Part shown: piece by piece, positions 24,501 to 35,292 of the stretch
How the letters are laid out: every line of letters begins with the position of its first letter
How positions within the stretch are numbered: the first letter of the stretch is position 1
Translations under genes and position numbers: made by a program
NCBI GenBank assembly: GCA_047495785.1
Contig: JBLDXI010000013.1
Location: forward strand, 806,001-870,000
Source of the DNA: Lepidodermella squamata
Lineage: Eukaryota > Gastrotricha
Length of the DNA: 64,000 nucleotides
Direction of reading: 5' to 3'
The notes under the pieces: generated by a model
Databases searched by the model: none
What the model was told of the DNA's origin: nothing
The model's input: the letters and a program-made list of their open reading frames with translations, nothing else

Positions 24501-27500
24501 AGCCGAGGTCGTTGGTTGAGTTACTCGACCGGATCGTCTTCATTAATTCAGACGCTAAGGTGTCATCTCTGTTCAACTACGAGCAGTCGGCAGCAGTTGG
24601 GCTTCGGCTACTCAGCAGCATGTGCGCTAATCTTAACAGCTTTGTTTTGCTCGAGAATCGATTTTCAGTGGTTGATATGCTGCTGAAGGGGCAGCGGGAG
24701 TCTTCGCTGCCTGACAATGGTGAATTCATCATTGACGAATTGACCGTTCTCCGCAATAGAATCTTGGTCTGGATAGCAGCATTGGGCGGCCCGACTGAGA
24801 AAATCCTACCGCCTTATGAATTGACAGCTCCCGAAGATTTTTCGGTCAACACCAGAAAGCGAAAGTACCCGCTTTTCGGGCAATTGCCGTTTCCTAATGA
24901 GTATCTTACCAGCCCGAGGCCGAATACGAGTCGAGGTCAGCCTGATCGAAATTTATTGGCGTTATCGAATAATACAGTTGGCTTGGACGTGGAAACGGCT
25001 GCCCACGTTCGAGAGTCCCTGCTTTCATGGCTAGGAAAGCGGCCGAATTTATTGGAGCAAAATAACCTGAAGACACTCCAATTCTCACTGATGGCACTGG
25101 CCCGGTCTCGAAATAATAACTTTCAAATACCGATTCCAAGCGCGAAGGAGAATAATAACTCCAGGCGAGGCGAAGTTGAGGATGACAAAACTTGGGTCAT
25201 TGAAATGGTCGTAGAATACGGCACTCGTCTCGGCGTGTTGGAACAGTCGAGTGAGCATGTTGCGAATTTGGCCACTTTGCTGAAAAACTGTGATCAATTG
25301 CTGGACGGAGATCAGGCGCAGGGCAGACCGCCCAGTCATTTGACGGACAGCTTCGATTGGTTTGTCGCTGTTATTTTTCTGCTGTTCGCCGGCGATACTG
25401 CTGCAGCTTGGTCGTTCCTCAAAGCTTTCGCGGGACTCACTGTGTCCCTTTTTCTTTGGCCGAAACGAGCGGTCAATTACGTAAGTTGAATAACTTTTAC
25501 TGGATGTTGCGGGTATTGCGGAGAATTGGAATTACTAATATTTACAATTCTAAATTAGTAAGAATCGTAATTTAACTGGTTGGGAGGAGTAATTTATCCT
25601 TCTCTAGTTGCGAATTCTTTTATGCAAATTTTCATCTTTTTCGATCCAAAGTTGAGAATATCGAAACGTCAAACTTGATTTTCCTTACTTTCCCAGGAAA
25701 TTGAAGTTAATACACGGCCCACAAAATCTTGACAACTAAAGGAGCCTAACTAAGGTCTATTCTTACTCGATTAGGACGAAATTCGAACGTTCGGATTAAG
25801 AGAATATGTCCTTGATTGATCATTCCTTTGTACCTAAAGCAGCCCGGGCCACATGAAAATTATTTTTGGAGAATCGTTCATTTTACATGCCTTCGAACCG
25901 ACTTGGCCCCTCAACCTTGGGTACTATGTATTGGAACAAAGGCGGTAAACATTATCTGTAGCTAAGAAATTCACTCAAACTCAATCATATGGACTGATTA
26001 TGGAATTAAATGTTGAGTGCATTCAAACATTTTCCAATCCTCCGCAAGTGGAATCCTTTTTAGATACGAACATCCTAGGACGTGTGGGGTACGATAGTAG
26101 CATTCTAGAGTTGAAAAAATTGCTGAAATCCAAAATGTACACAAAAACCGATCTAGGGTATAGTGAAAGATAAGAACGAAAATCTTTTTTATTGTCCTTA
26201 TCCGACATGTACAGTTAATAAATTTAAAAGCAAAATAAAACCAACAACAACAAACAGACATGACAAATAAGGCGCCGGCACAACAGGGACACGCGCTTGT
26301 CTTGGACAGTGCACGGACTACACTATTGGGGAGGCAGATGAGCGAAATTATCGGCTGCGTAAGGTTTAACGGTCAGGGAGAAGGTGAAGGATAAGAGGAA
26401 TGCTAATGGCAGATGAGGTGAGAAGACAGAAAGAAACTTGAAGCACGGCGGAACAGGAGACCGCAGACAGGAATTATAAGCGGATATAACATAAACAGAT
26501 AGAAAAAAGAAACGGAAAGAAAAGAGGGTAACATAAGGACTGTAGCGGAGAGAAGGAGGAGAGGGAGATTAAGTCACGAAGACACAGGGAGCGGGCCCGA
26601 CGACAGGCGGTCATGGAGGACAACGACTGGCGGCTTCATCGTCGTCGGCGGACGTAAGCGGACGCTTTCGATTTGCTCGCGAAGTGGCAGGACATCTGCA
26701 AGCATTCTCTGCGTAGCGGGCTTGAACCTGGCAGAAAAACTCTGAAAGGCTAGGCAGGCGACAGCGCCGCTCGAGTTCGGTGATACGAACACGGTCAGCG
26801 AGGCGTACGTTAAGCATGGCGCGCAGGCACTTATTCTGGAGGACGTCGAGGCGGCGCAACTGTTGCTTGGCAGCGGACGAAAAGGCAACACAGCCGAAGG
26901 AAGCGATCGAGCGGACGAGGGCGAGGTAGCTGGCACGACGCCAGCGGAAGGAGAGTCCAGGGCGCCGAACGATTGTGTGGTACCAAGAAAGATTTTGCCC
27001 GCAGCGGCTCAGAGTACGGTCCATGTGGGGCTTCCACGAGAGCTTGGCGTCAAAGTGAATGCCTAAGACGCGCAACACTTCGACCTGAGGGATAGCAGAG
27101 CCATTGAGCGACAAATGCAGGACTGGTGGCTGGCGCCTGAAAGCGAGCGCTTCACTTTTAGAGGCGTTGAACTGTTGGCGCCAAAGCCGGGCCCACGAAG
27201 ACACTCGGTCGATTTCCGCCTGTACTCGGGACTCAGCCTCCACAAAGGACACACCGGTACCGAGGACGGTCAAATCGTCAGCGTAGGCGTCAAGGACGCT
27301 ACCAGGAGCGCCAGAGGCACCCAGGAGATCCGCGGTGAATAAGATGTAGAGCAGAGGCGACAGCGGTGAGCCCTGTGGCACTCCGCAATTAACCACAACG
27401 GAGCGACTAAGGAAACCGGCCACGCGGGCCTGCAGTTTGCGGTCGCGCAGAAAGTCTGTGAGCCAGCCGATGAGGTTCCGCGGGAGAGGAAGTCCGCAGA

Positions 27501-29604
27501 GGCGGTGGACGAGGCCGGCGTGCCATACGGAGTCGTAAGCCGCCTTCACATCAAGACCCACAACGACCAACTTGAGCTTGTCAGCACGGCACTGATACGC
27601 CCGATGAGCGATTTGGACGGGAATGTCGACAGCGGAGTGGTGCTCGCGGAACCCATACTGATTGTCAGGCAGAAGGTGTCTATCCTCTAAGAAACGACTC
27701 ATCCAGCGCGCAACGATCGCCTCCAATATCTTACCATCAGAAGGCAATAGCGAAATCGGGCGTTGAGAGCTAACGGCGTCAGACGGCTTACCCGGCTTGG
27801 GAATTGGCTACCGAGACACATATTGTAGAGGCGCCGAAGGTGAGCCTGCAACGGAACGCCACCCCACTTGTAATAGACATTACCCACGCCATCGATCCCT
27901 GGAGCCTTAAACGGATGCAGACGGTCGATCTCTTGAGCAAGCATGCGTTGGCTGACACTGAAGTCGTCAGGGCCTGGCAGATGAATCGTAGCCTTGCTTT
28001 GAAGGTCAGGATCGGTGGCCATCAGGGTCTCAAGCTCGAGCCAACGCTTGCGCAGGGCGTCGTCGGCGGCCGGGTCGCAGTAGGGCGACATCGGCGAAGT
28101 GAAGTGGGTAAGTAACTCGTCAGCAAGCGAAGCGGACGGTGCCAGAACAGTTCCATCGTCCAGTTTCATGTGCCCACTGGAGCGCCGCGGCTGATGTCGG
28201 TCGAGCCGCCGGAGCCGGACCCACGCCTCGCGATACGGAAGTTGTCCTGAAAGAGCCTCAACCATACGCAGATTTGCAACGTCGCGGCGGAACTCGTGCT
28301 GTTGCTTAACTTCTCAAAACTCGCCGTCCAGTCGCTTGATCTCTACTGCCAACTGGGGATCACAATGAGGGCCAATCGCGCGCTCAAGAACACGCTTCTG
28401 CTTCAGGATCAAGCGCATATCGGCAGACATGGAAATCTTCTTTAGTTCACTGCGGTCACATAGGGGTACATGAAGGCGACGCGCCTCGACGATAGCGGCG
28501 ATAGCGTCGAGCTTGACTCACTGGGTTCAATTTCAGCTTTCGGAAACAGGAATTTGCGGTAACAAATGCATCAGCTTTTTAATGGGAAATTGGAACAGCA
28601 AATGCATATGCGAGCCCCCAAGTGTCCGTGCCCGCTCCGCAGTGAGAGCAGTTAAAACAACCTTGTGCCCTTTGCCAAGCGCGTATAGTTGAACCAACTG
28701 GGCGATGAAACAGTGTCAACTTCTGTCTTTGAAGCCACTGAAAGGCCATCGAATTTCACCAAACCAGAGTTGTTGAACGCAACTCTTAAATCAGGCGATG
28801 TGAAAAGGCGATCGCTCAGTTGCGATCGCGCCAAACGAAAAAATAACGTGACAGAGGAAATTTGTACGATGAAACGGTAGTATATTTGATAACACCGCGA
28901 CAGTGATCTTCTTTTCAGTAGGATAGAGAATAAGAGCATTGATTTCTGGATCAAGACCCGACGTTAGACTTAGGAAGATTTCCGTCAGCACTTTTTTCGC
29001 GGCTCTCGACGATAAGAATCTGCCTTTGCCAAGTTAGGAAAATTTTCGCGATTCGCTTGAAAATTCGGAAATTCGCCGAACCCCAATTTTCCCATGTTAG
29101 CGAGAGAATTATTTTCAAAAAAATAAAAACTCGATTTTTCGTATTTGTTTCTATTAGTCTGGCTTTACGGATTCGTTTCTCGACTCGGGTCTAACAATAT
29201 TATTCGCTCACACTTACCACTACGTGCAATGGATTCTGCAAGAACAGTTACCTCTCGTGTCATCCGCCCTCACCATGTCCGGCTTCTCGTGCTCGCAGCT
29301 GTGCGACCAGTGGCTGTGCCAGTCGTTCTTCAACTACCTTGACCTGCCCGAAGCCTTCGAATTCATCGCGCTGTGCCTGGCTGCCGGGCCTGACTACGTC
29401 GCCTACGCCAGTGTTGCGCTGTTCGACCACCTGCGAATACCTATTGCGAAGGCGCATCACAACCAGGAGGTTCACGTCGGCATCAAGGAACAACCGATTG
29501 GCGGCAATTTTTCTTTCTGTGAACGGCTCGATTTTATGCAAGATTTAGAACGCAAATATCGCAAATCAATGTTTTCCGATTTAGCGTCCTTTTTCAACAA
29601 ATAA
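21512..29604 (+). CDS. TBC1D32: Protein broad-minded (TBC1D32/BROMI), full length
   Basis: Ciliary assembly factor, known in vertebrates to work with the kinase CDK20 and in Hedgehog signalling. Exons 21512-21672, 21729-21887, 21952-22150, 22205-22383, 22436-22569, 22623-22726, 22778-25480 and 29158-29604; 1361 residues, phase closed. Recognised from many conserved blocks: EYQQQITNYWVRFSQERFLE, YGSMVSQIAAT, LFNYEQSAAVGLRLLSSMC, GEFIIDELTVLRN and the degenerate TBC-like C-terminus (WLCQSFFNYLDLPEAFEF). Human BROMI has about 1257 residues. Exon 5 must use the acceptor at 22435, since the later CAG puts it in the wrong frame. Exon 7 alone encodes 901 residues. The last intron is 3677 nt and carries a dead antisense LINE. 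AATAAA at 29683. Two adjacent ATGs (21512, 21515) can start it. Confidence 0.95.
25481..26184. other. 5' part of the large TBC1D32 intron
   Basis: Donor GTAAGT at 25481. AT-rich, nothing coding seen before the retrotransposon 3' end. Confidence 0.6.
26185..28515 (-). mobile_element. Degenerate, 5'-truncated non-LTR retrotransposon in the last TBC1D32 intron
   Basis: On the minus strand, 26611-27800 encodes a reverse transcriptase with RPISLLP, a palm motif DVKAAYDSV, GVPQGSPLSPLL and the YADD active site, resembling the Jockey/CR1 type of LINE. The upstream part (27800-28515) reads in frame with the N-terminal RT region but has a stop near 28313 and a short deletion plus frameshift near 27800. 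No endonuclease domain is present, so the copy is 5'-truncated, as is usual for LINEs. The 3' tail runs past 26580 to an AATAAA-like end near 26190. It is CG-rich unlike its surroundings and lies antisense to TBC1D32. Exact ends are estimates. Confidence 0.85.
26611..27747 (-). pseudogene. Reverse transcriptase remnant of the non-LTR element
   Basis: A 378-residue open frame covers the fingers, palm and thumb of the reverse transcriptase: FREHHSAVDIPVQI, GLDVKAAYDSVWHAGLVHRL, GVPQGSPLSP, DAYADDLTVLG and a C-terminal thumb with FGCVAFSSAAKQQLRRLDVL. It is preceded by a frameshifted segment, so it cannot yield a complete protein. The open frame, though long, shows no start of its own that fits a host gene. 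Confidence 0.85.
28516..29157. other. 3' part of the large TBC1D32 intron
   Basis: Non-coding between the truncated 5' end of the LINE and the acceptor CTATTAG at 29157. No feature recognised. Confidence 0.6.
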
Positions 29605-29810
29605 TCATCATGATGGCTGTGTTATTTATACGCACGATTTTTTATACTCACTCTTGCTTTTTTTTTAATTTTCAGTTATTTGAATAAAAAGAAGTGTTCT
29701 TGGCATGACAAATATTGTTTTATTTTGAATGAGGTCATTTTCAGTGGCAGAATAAACATGATATATTAAACAATACGTATCGACGGCCGATTTGCTTCAA
29801 TGCAGGCAGG

Positions 29811-32800
29811 TCAAATTTCGTAGAGCCGGGTTAAAATTGGAATCAGAGCCGGATTCAGCGCCGAGTTGAAGTATCTGGAAAATAAAGGGACGAATCGATA
29901 TTAGATTCGCTAATCGGAAAATTAAATTACCCAAGCCATAACAACAGCCGAATAGCCTTGTGTGAAGATTCGATTTTGAAGAAAAGACCGATGGCATACA
30001 TAAGAAAGAAGGGACCCCAGCATACGCCCAGAACTATAGCCGTACTATAGATGTAGTGCTCATTAACCTGAAAAAGTAACATTCGATGAATCATTCTACT
30101 TTTCTAGGACGTGACAAAAAAGTAAACTAACATTGCATTGCCGCCAATACACATCGAGAGGTAGTTGGTCATCATTAGGATTCAAGGAATTGCTGACGAA
30201 AGCGCGTAGTCGTCTGAAAAACATCATTTTGTGCCCGGTGTCGTCGTCTAAGCCGACGTTTCGCGGCCGCACCGGCGAGGGCTGCCTAGTGAAACGTGTT
30301 TTGTCGATCTCGCCCATATCTAAGAAGACGTCCGTTTCCGAAGCAGCTTCATTAGCATTGCTCGTCGACATGTACGTTGGAGTTATCGGTGAATGAAGCA
30401 TGGAAACCTCCATAGTGTCATCTAAAAACATATTGGAGCCCTCTGTTCAGTATTCATTCATTGAGTCTAATCTTACCAGTGAGTAATTTAGAAGTAGTAA
30501 TGATCACTCTTTCAGGGGATACTTTTCTTGTCCTGGGCGTAAGCGTCGAAAAGCTGCCACTAACGCTGACACCGATACGAGCCGGGTCGGGCGATAGCAA
30601 CTCTACCGTGGAATTTTTGCGAAATAAACTCGATGAAACACTGCGACTACTACGCATTGTCGACGGCGTCACCGGTTGTAGAAGATTAGCATCGTTGGTT
30701 GTAGTTCCATGAGTTGGCAACAGACCGTTCGGAAGTAACGCATCCGATTTTGCACGATGAAAGCCCGAAGCTGGCGAATTTTCTACGTTGAACCTTACTT
30801 TACGCGATTTGTTGACTAGATCAGCAAAATTCGCGTCCTCATAGTTCAGCAACACACTCGAGTCGGCCCCACTTATGTAAGCTACCTGCCTACTATCATT
30901 GGAACCCACGGTCAATTTTAGCCGGTCGAACGCTTTTTCGATCGAATTCGGCGACATGGGTGACTTGGCGTCTTGGTTGCTTGCCGCATCGCCGGGCTTC
31001 GGCGAAGAAGGACCCGGTTTGCGAAGGGTCGGCGGGGACGAGTCGGCAGCGTGACGAATTGCCGAACTCGATGGGCCACTTTCACGGGCTGAATAGTGCC
31101 GCGCACAGAGGCTAACAGGTCCTTTGCGACCTTGACGCGGCGGCTTGTTCACGAAAGAGGTTGTCGGCGCTCTGTGGTCCGGCATTCGATCCACATTGGA
31201 ACCCTCAGTTAATTCGAACCCCACCGGTAGCATGCTTGAAAGTGAAATCAGAGAAACAGGCCGGGGTGTTTTGCGATGAGTAGACCCAGGTTCCTCTGCT
31301 TTGGCGGGCGTGTCCCCAGGTTCCTTTGCCTCAGGTCCAGCAGCGATGCCTTTTTCCGTGTCATCACTTTTATTGCTTATTTGCTCGCTGGCTGGCGATT
31401 TTGACGACTCGGCATTGGAACTAGAACGGCGGCGTCTGATCGATAGGCGTATTCTGCGTGCTGGATTAAGCGTCTCGAAGAAATTTTTGGCCAACAGCAC
31501 AGGCGAAGCAAAAACCGTCGCTTTTCGGTTAATCTTCGCTAAATCCCGTCTGAATCGGTACGACCTAGAAAAACATCGAGAACTCAATTGAAAATTTCAC
31601 TTATTCACGAATTTAAATACCGAAATGAAAGCGTTAACAGTGTGATCATAGGTACCCAGAATGAAGCAAGAGTTGAGTAAAATGCGTAGATTGCATTGTC
31701 AGCTAAATTGCAATCAAATAGAACCGGTGAGCCGATGCCGAACGCGAGTAGGCCTAATATTCGAAACATCTGCTTTATTCGTGATCGCCGCTTTTTTCCA
31801 ACATAAGTTGTCGGTGAGGTTACACACCAGTATCTGAACAAAAAGTTCCAGTTTTTGAGATTTTTTCTTCGTTTTTTTTCAATTTTTTTACTTGTCCAGG
31901 CAGCTGATGTACTGATTCCAAATAGCCGCTGTGCATAGAGCTACATCGAAAGCGTACCATATCCGGCACAGTGGGGTATTAAATAGCCAATCACCTATTA
32001 TTCGTGAAAAAAAGAAAAACGGACGTTACTAGAGGAATGGTATAAGGGGCATCTATAATTAAAGATAATGTGCGCAGCTAAAAATGAACATTAAAATCTT
32101 GAAAAAATAATAAAGCTATTTAGCCAACTGCCAAATCGAAATTCTATACTGCGCATCGCGGAAGAGATGAAACCGGAAAAGCTTCACCGCCGACGCTTTT
32201 TGCCTGTAATCGAAGCGGAGACTACCTGCTGCTTCCTGTGAACTAGACTCTAGGTTTTACGAACCCTAGGTGCAACGCAACATAAAATAAAATAGCCTAA
32301 TTTATAGCTTTGAAATTAAAAAGCCGTCGACTTATTTTTATCCCTCTCTTTAACACGTGATTCATCTTCGATTTCATCGACCGAATTAACATTTTGAAGT
32401 TGAAAAATTGTTTCAAATAACTCACCGGCCATGTGAGAATCTAGCAGCACATGAATCGGCATGATCAACACTCCGAGTAAAAAATCGATAACTGTTTGCG
32501 TAACATGAAACAGCTGATGAGTTCTATGGCTGATTGATGACCTAAAAACAGACAAGTGCGTAACACGTGTAATAAAGACAATAATTAAGACTAACGAGGA
32601 AATAATATCACGGCGGATGTCTAACAACACGATGCTGTTGGCGAGGATGCAAAAAATGCACGTCGCCGTACCGAAAGTGACTACGCCGAAGCCGAGCATG
32701 CCCATAACAGGCTGTTCTTCTTCGCCCATGAGATTGATGCTATTGATGCTGAGCAGAGGTGTAGTTGTTGAGCGAGTCAGGCCGCTGCTGGCAAATGTTG

Positions 32801-32966
32801 CATTGCCTTGGATGTCGCTGTCGCCAGCAAAGTATTGCACTTGGTTGCCGTCATCGACCAAATCGTGCACGGATTGTATCACATCATCTTCTTCGCTGGC
32901 CAAGATTAGCGACGGCGGAAACTGTGAATTATTTGAAAAATTGACGTTAGCTTCATATCGAGACAT
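29811..32966 (-). CDS. Class A aminergic-type GPCR with giant third intracellular loop
   Basis: Exons (minus): 32596-32966, 32426-32541, 31892-31994, 31621-31833, 30477-31564, 30132-30421, 29931-30067, 29811-29874; 793 residues. N-terminus with NFS/NNS and NAT sequons, TM1 with LANSIV, TM2 IDFLLGVLIMP, TM3 FDVALCTAAIWNQYISCLDKYW with the amine-binding Asp 3.32, TM5 FYSTLASFWVP, TM6 CWGPFF, TM7 WLGYFNSALNP. These match serotonin/tyramine/octopamine-like receptors. Loop ICL3 runs from about residue 268 to 727 (460 residues), Ser- and Pro-rich. Atypical: DRY is DKY, NPxxY is NPALI, the acidic 6.30 position is absent, TM4 lacks its Trp, and the C-tail after TM7 is only a few residues (TRLYEI). 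It ends 207 bp from TBC1D32, convergently. The exact ligand is not determinable. Confidence 0.9.
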
Positions 32967-34783
32967 AGATAATTATGGCCCAAGGTTAAATTTTCGGGCC
33001 TTATTGACACAATGTGAAAAAAACGAAGCAAAAGAAAGCATAGGAACACACGCTTTTTTAAACTGATTCTCGGAGGCCAATTCAAGTGCTGCAATTTTTT
33101 GTGCCTCATATTGCCGATGAGGTGTAAAAGAAGAGAATCTTATTATACACAGTGAGTGAACTCACCTGCCGCTCGGCCATTTGTCCGCGCCGGCGATGCG
33201 CCGCTGGATTAGAGAGCAGTAACTTTTACGGCGACTGCTCGCCTGCTCGGTTGCGTTCCCAACGGCACAAAATTTTCAGCGGCAGTAGAATTATCGGCTT
33301 ATTTTTAGGTGAGCAAAAAAACGCTACGGCGACTGCAGAGCGCATCAACGCCGCGCCACTGTGTTTTTTGCCGCCAAAGCACCGCCGCCTTGACCGTCGT
33401 ACATTTAATTATTTTTCCTTATAATATGTTATGCGCTTTTTCTACTACTGGAGGCAACGAATAAGGTATATAAGGTGTGTCTATTAGAGCTATTAGCGAG
33501 CTCTTGGCTGGATGAACGTGGATAAAGAAGACCGGAAGTGTGAAGAAAAGCGTAATAAACAATATGAACTTGGACGCGGCAAGGTTGAATAATTTTTTAA
33601 TAATAATAATTCGCAACTGCTGTGTTTGAAGTTGTAGTGCATGCTTGTTTCAAATCGAATAAGTAACGCATAGTATATGACATTGAGATGCGATAAGTCA
33701 GTAGAGCAGCATCAGGCATAAAATCATCGCGAGCAGCGCGACGGGCAGTCGGAAGGACGCTGAAGACGATGAGTTAAAAAAAACATGAGCACACGGCAGC
33801 GGAGGAAAAATAATGCCTTCAACAATGTGCAATCATCGCACGGCTTTGCCTCCACTTTGTCGGCAATATACGAGGAAGAGATTTCTCCTTCCTCTTCCTC
33901 ATTGTGTATAGCGCGCGCGCGCCTTTCAAGCCGTGCATTAAAAAATATGAATAAATTACTAATAAAAAACTTGAACGACTTCTTGTGCTCTGCTACCCTT
34001 TTCTGAGATGAGTCGCGCCAGCGTTATTCTATCTTACACAAGTATAACACAATCGATGGCGGCGATGTGTCCTTTTTATTAGAACGAAACATTATTTGTT
34101 TATATACTTTTATAATCGGTGTTCTTGGTTTTTTTAAGCCAAAGTTTCCCCGTATTGCTATAGAGCCGCCGTGTGGGCCATAAAAAGTAATAGCTATTCG
34201 GTCTGCTGCTATTTGACGATGTGATAAAGATGATAATAGCTAAAAAAAATCAAACCAAAGCGCTTCCTTTTCCTATATTCGGAACTATACACTGCTCATC
34301 AGGAGATAATTACTGGGCTAAAATGTTTCCAAAAACAGACTTTGCGGAAGTTTTCAGTAGACAGAATGAAAATCGCTAAAAGCAATTTAGAAAAAAATGT
34401 TAATTACCTAGTTAATTCATAATCCTCAGCCCCGAAAAAGCTGGTCCGCCGCTGGGTTCGTATATATATTTATATATATGCACTTCGGTTAAAAAAACGT
34501 AATAAAAAGCCACTCTTTGACTTCTTCGCCACTCTTTTACGCTCTTCTCGGGCTTCGGTCGCTTCCTGTAGATTATTTTTCTCTAACTTCCGAGCTATGT
34601 TCACTGGTTATAAATAACGCTAAAATATTATTCGCGCAACTGCACATTCCTTATTCGGAGTTTGCGGGTGATTGAACAGGTGACTCAAGTGGTTTGCGTA
34701 AATCAATTTTTTGCCAGGTGAGAGGTGAGCATTATACTGCATAATAACGAAAAAATGAATTTTGAATAGTTATGCTGCTTAAA
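32967..34783. other. Intergenic upstream of the GPCR
   Basis: Non-coding, AT-rich with short CG repeats near 33909-33920 and a TA-rich run near 34462-34480. Probably includes the GPCR promoter. No exon supported. Confidence 0.5.
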
Positions 34784-34785
34784 TA

Positions 34786-35290
34786 CAGTAGTTTTGAGTT
34801 AAGCCGGACTCGATCCGCGCCAGAAGATTTAGTCCGGCTTAATGCAAGTCCGCTTTATTGTAAGCCTGACTGGTCCGGTTTATAAAAAAAACAGTGCATT
34901 TCTTTACAAATTATTCAAGAATATAAGCGCTATTAAGTAATGAGCTATTTAGGTGTGTAAAAAGTTCGATTATCGCGATGGAATTAAGGTTTTGCCAATA
35001 TATCGACAAATTATTTTTCAATACTGCGATCATTTTTTCTATCAAAGCCACTCAAAAACAGCGTGAAGAGGGTGTTTCTGCGCCCTAGATGAAAATTATC
35101 CTGTAAGCCGGACTTTTTTAAGTAAAATTCACTAAAAATCAGTCCGTTATAACGCAAGTCCGGCTTATGACAGTCCGGCTTATTGCAACCATTTGCATGT
35201 AAAACGCTAGTCCGCGGCACGAGCCAAGCAAAATGGTCCGGCTAAGCGCAAGTCCGGCTTATGATCGTCCGGCTTAACGCAAAACTACTG
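34786..35290. mobile_element. pogo/Tigger-like MITE
   Basis: Terminal inverted repeats start CAGTAGTTTTG and run 24 nt with one mismatch (left 34786-34809; right ends 35290). TA dinucleotides flank both ends (34784-34785, 35291-35292). CAGT-starting termini plus TA duplication are typical of pogo/Tigger DNA transposons. Inside both ends there are several diverged copies of the unit AGTCCGGCTTAATGCA, in both orientations. No transposase frame. Confidence 0.8.
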
Positions 35291-35292
35291 TA

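Noticed and set aside
26611-27747. Reverse transcriptase as a functional gene or active element
   Set aside because: Upstream frameshift, internal stop and missing endonuclease show a dead copy.
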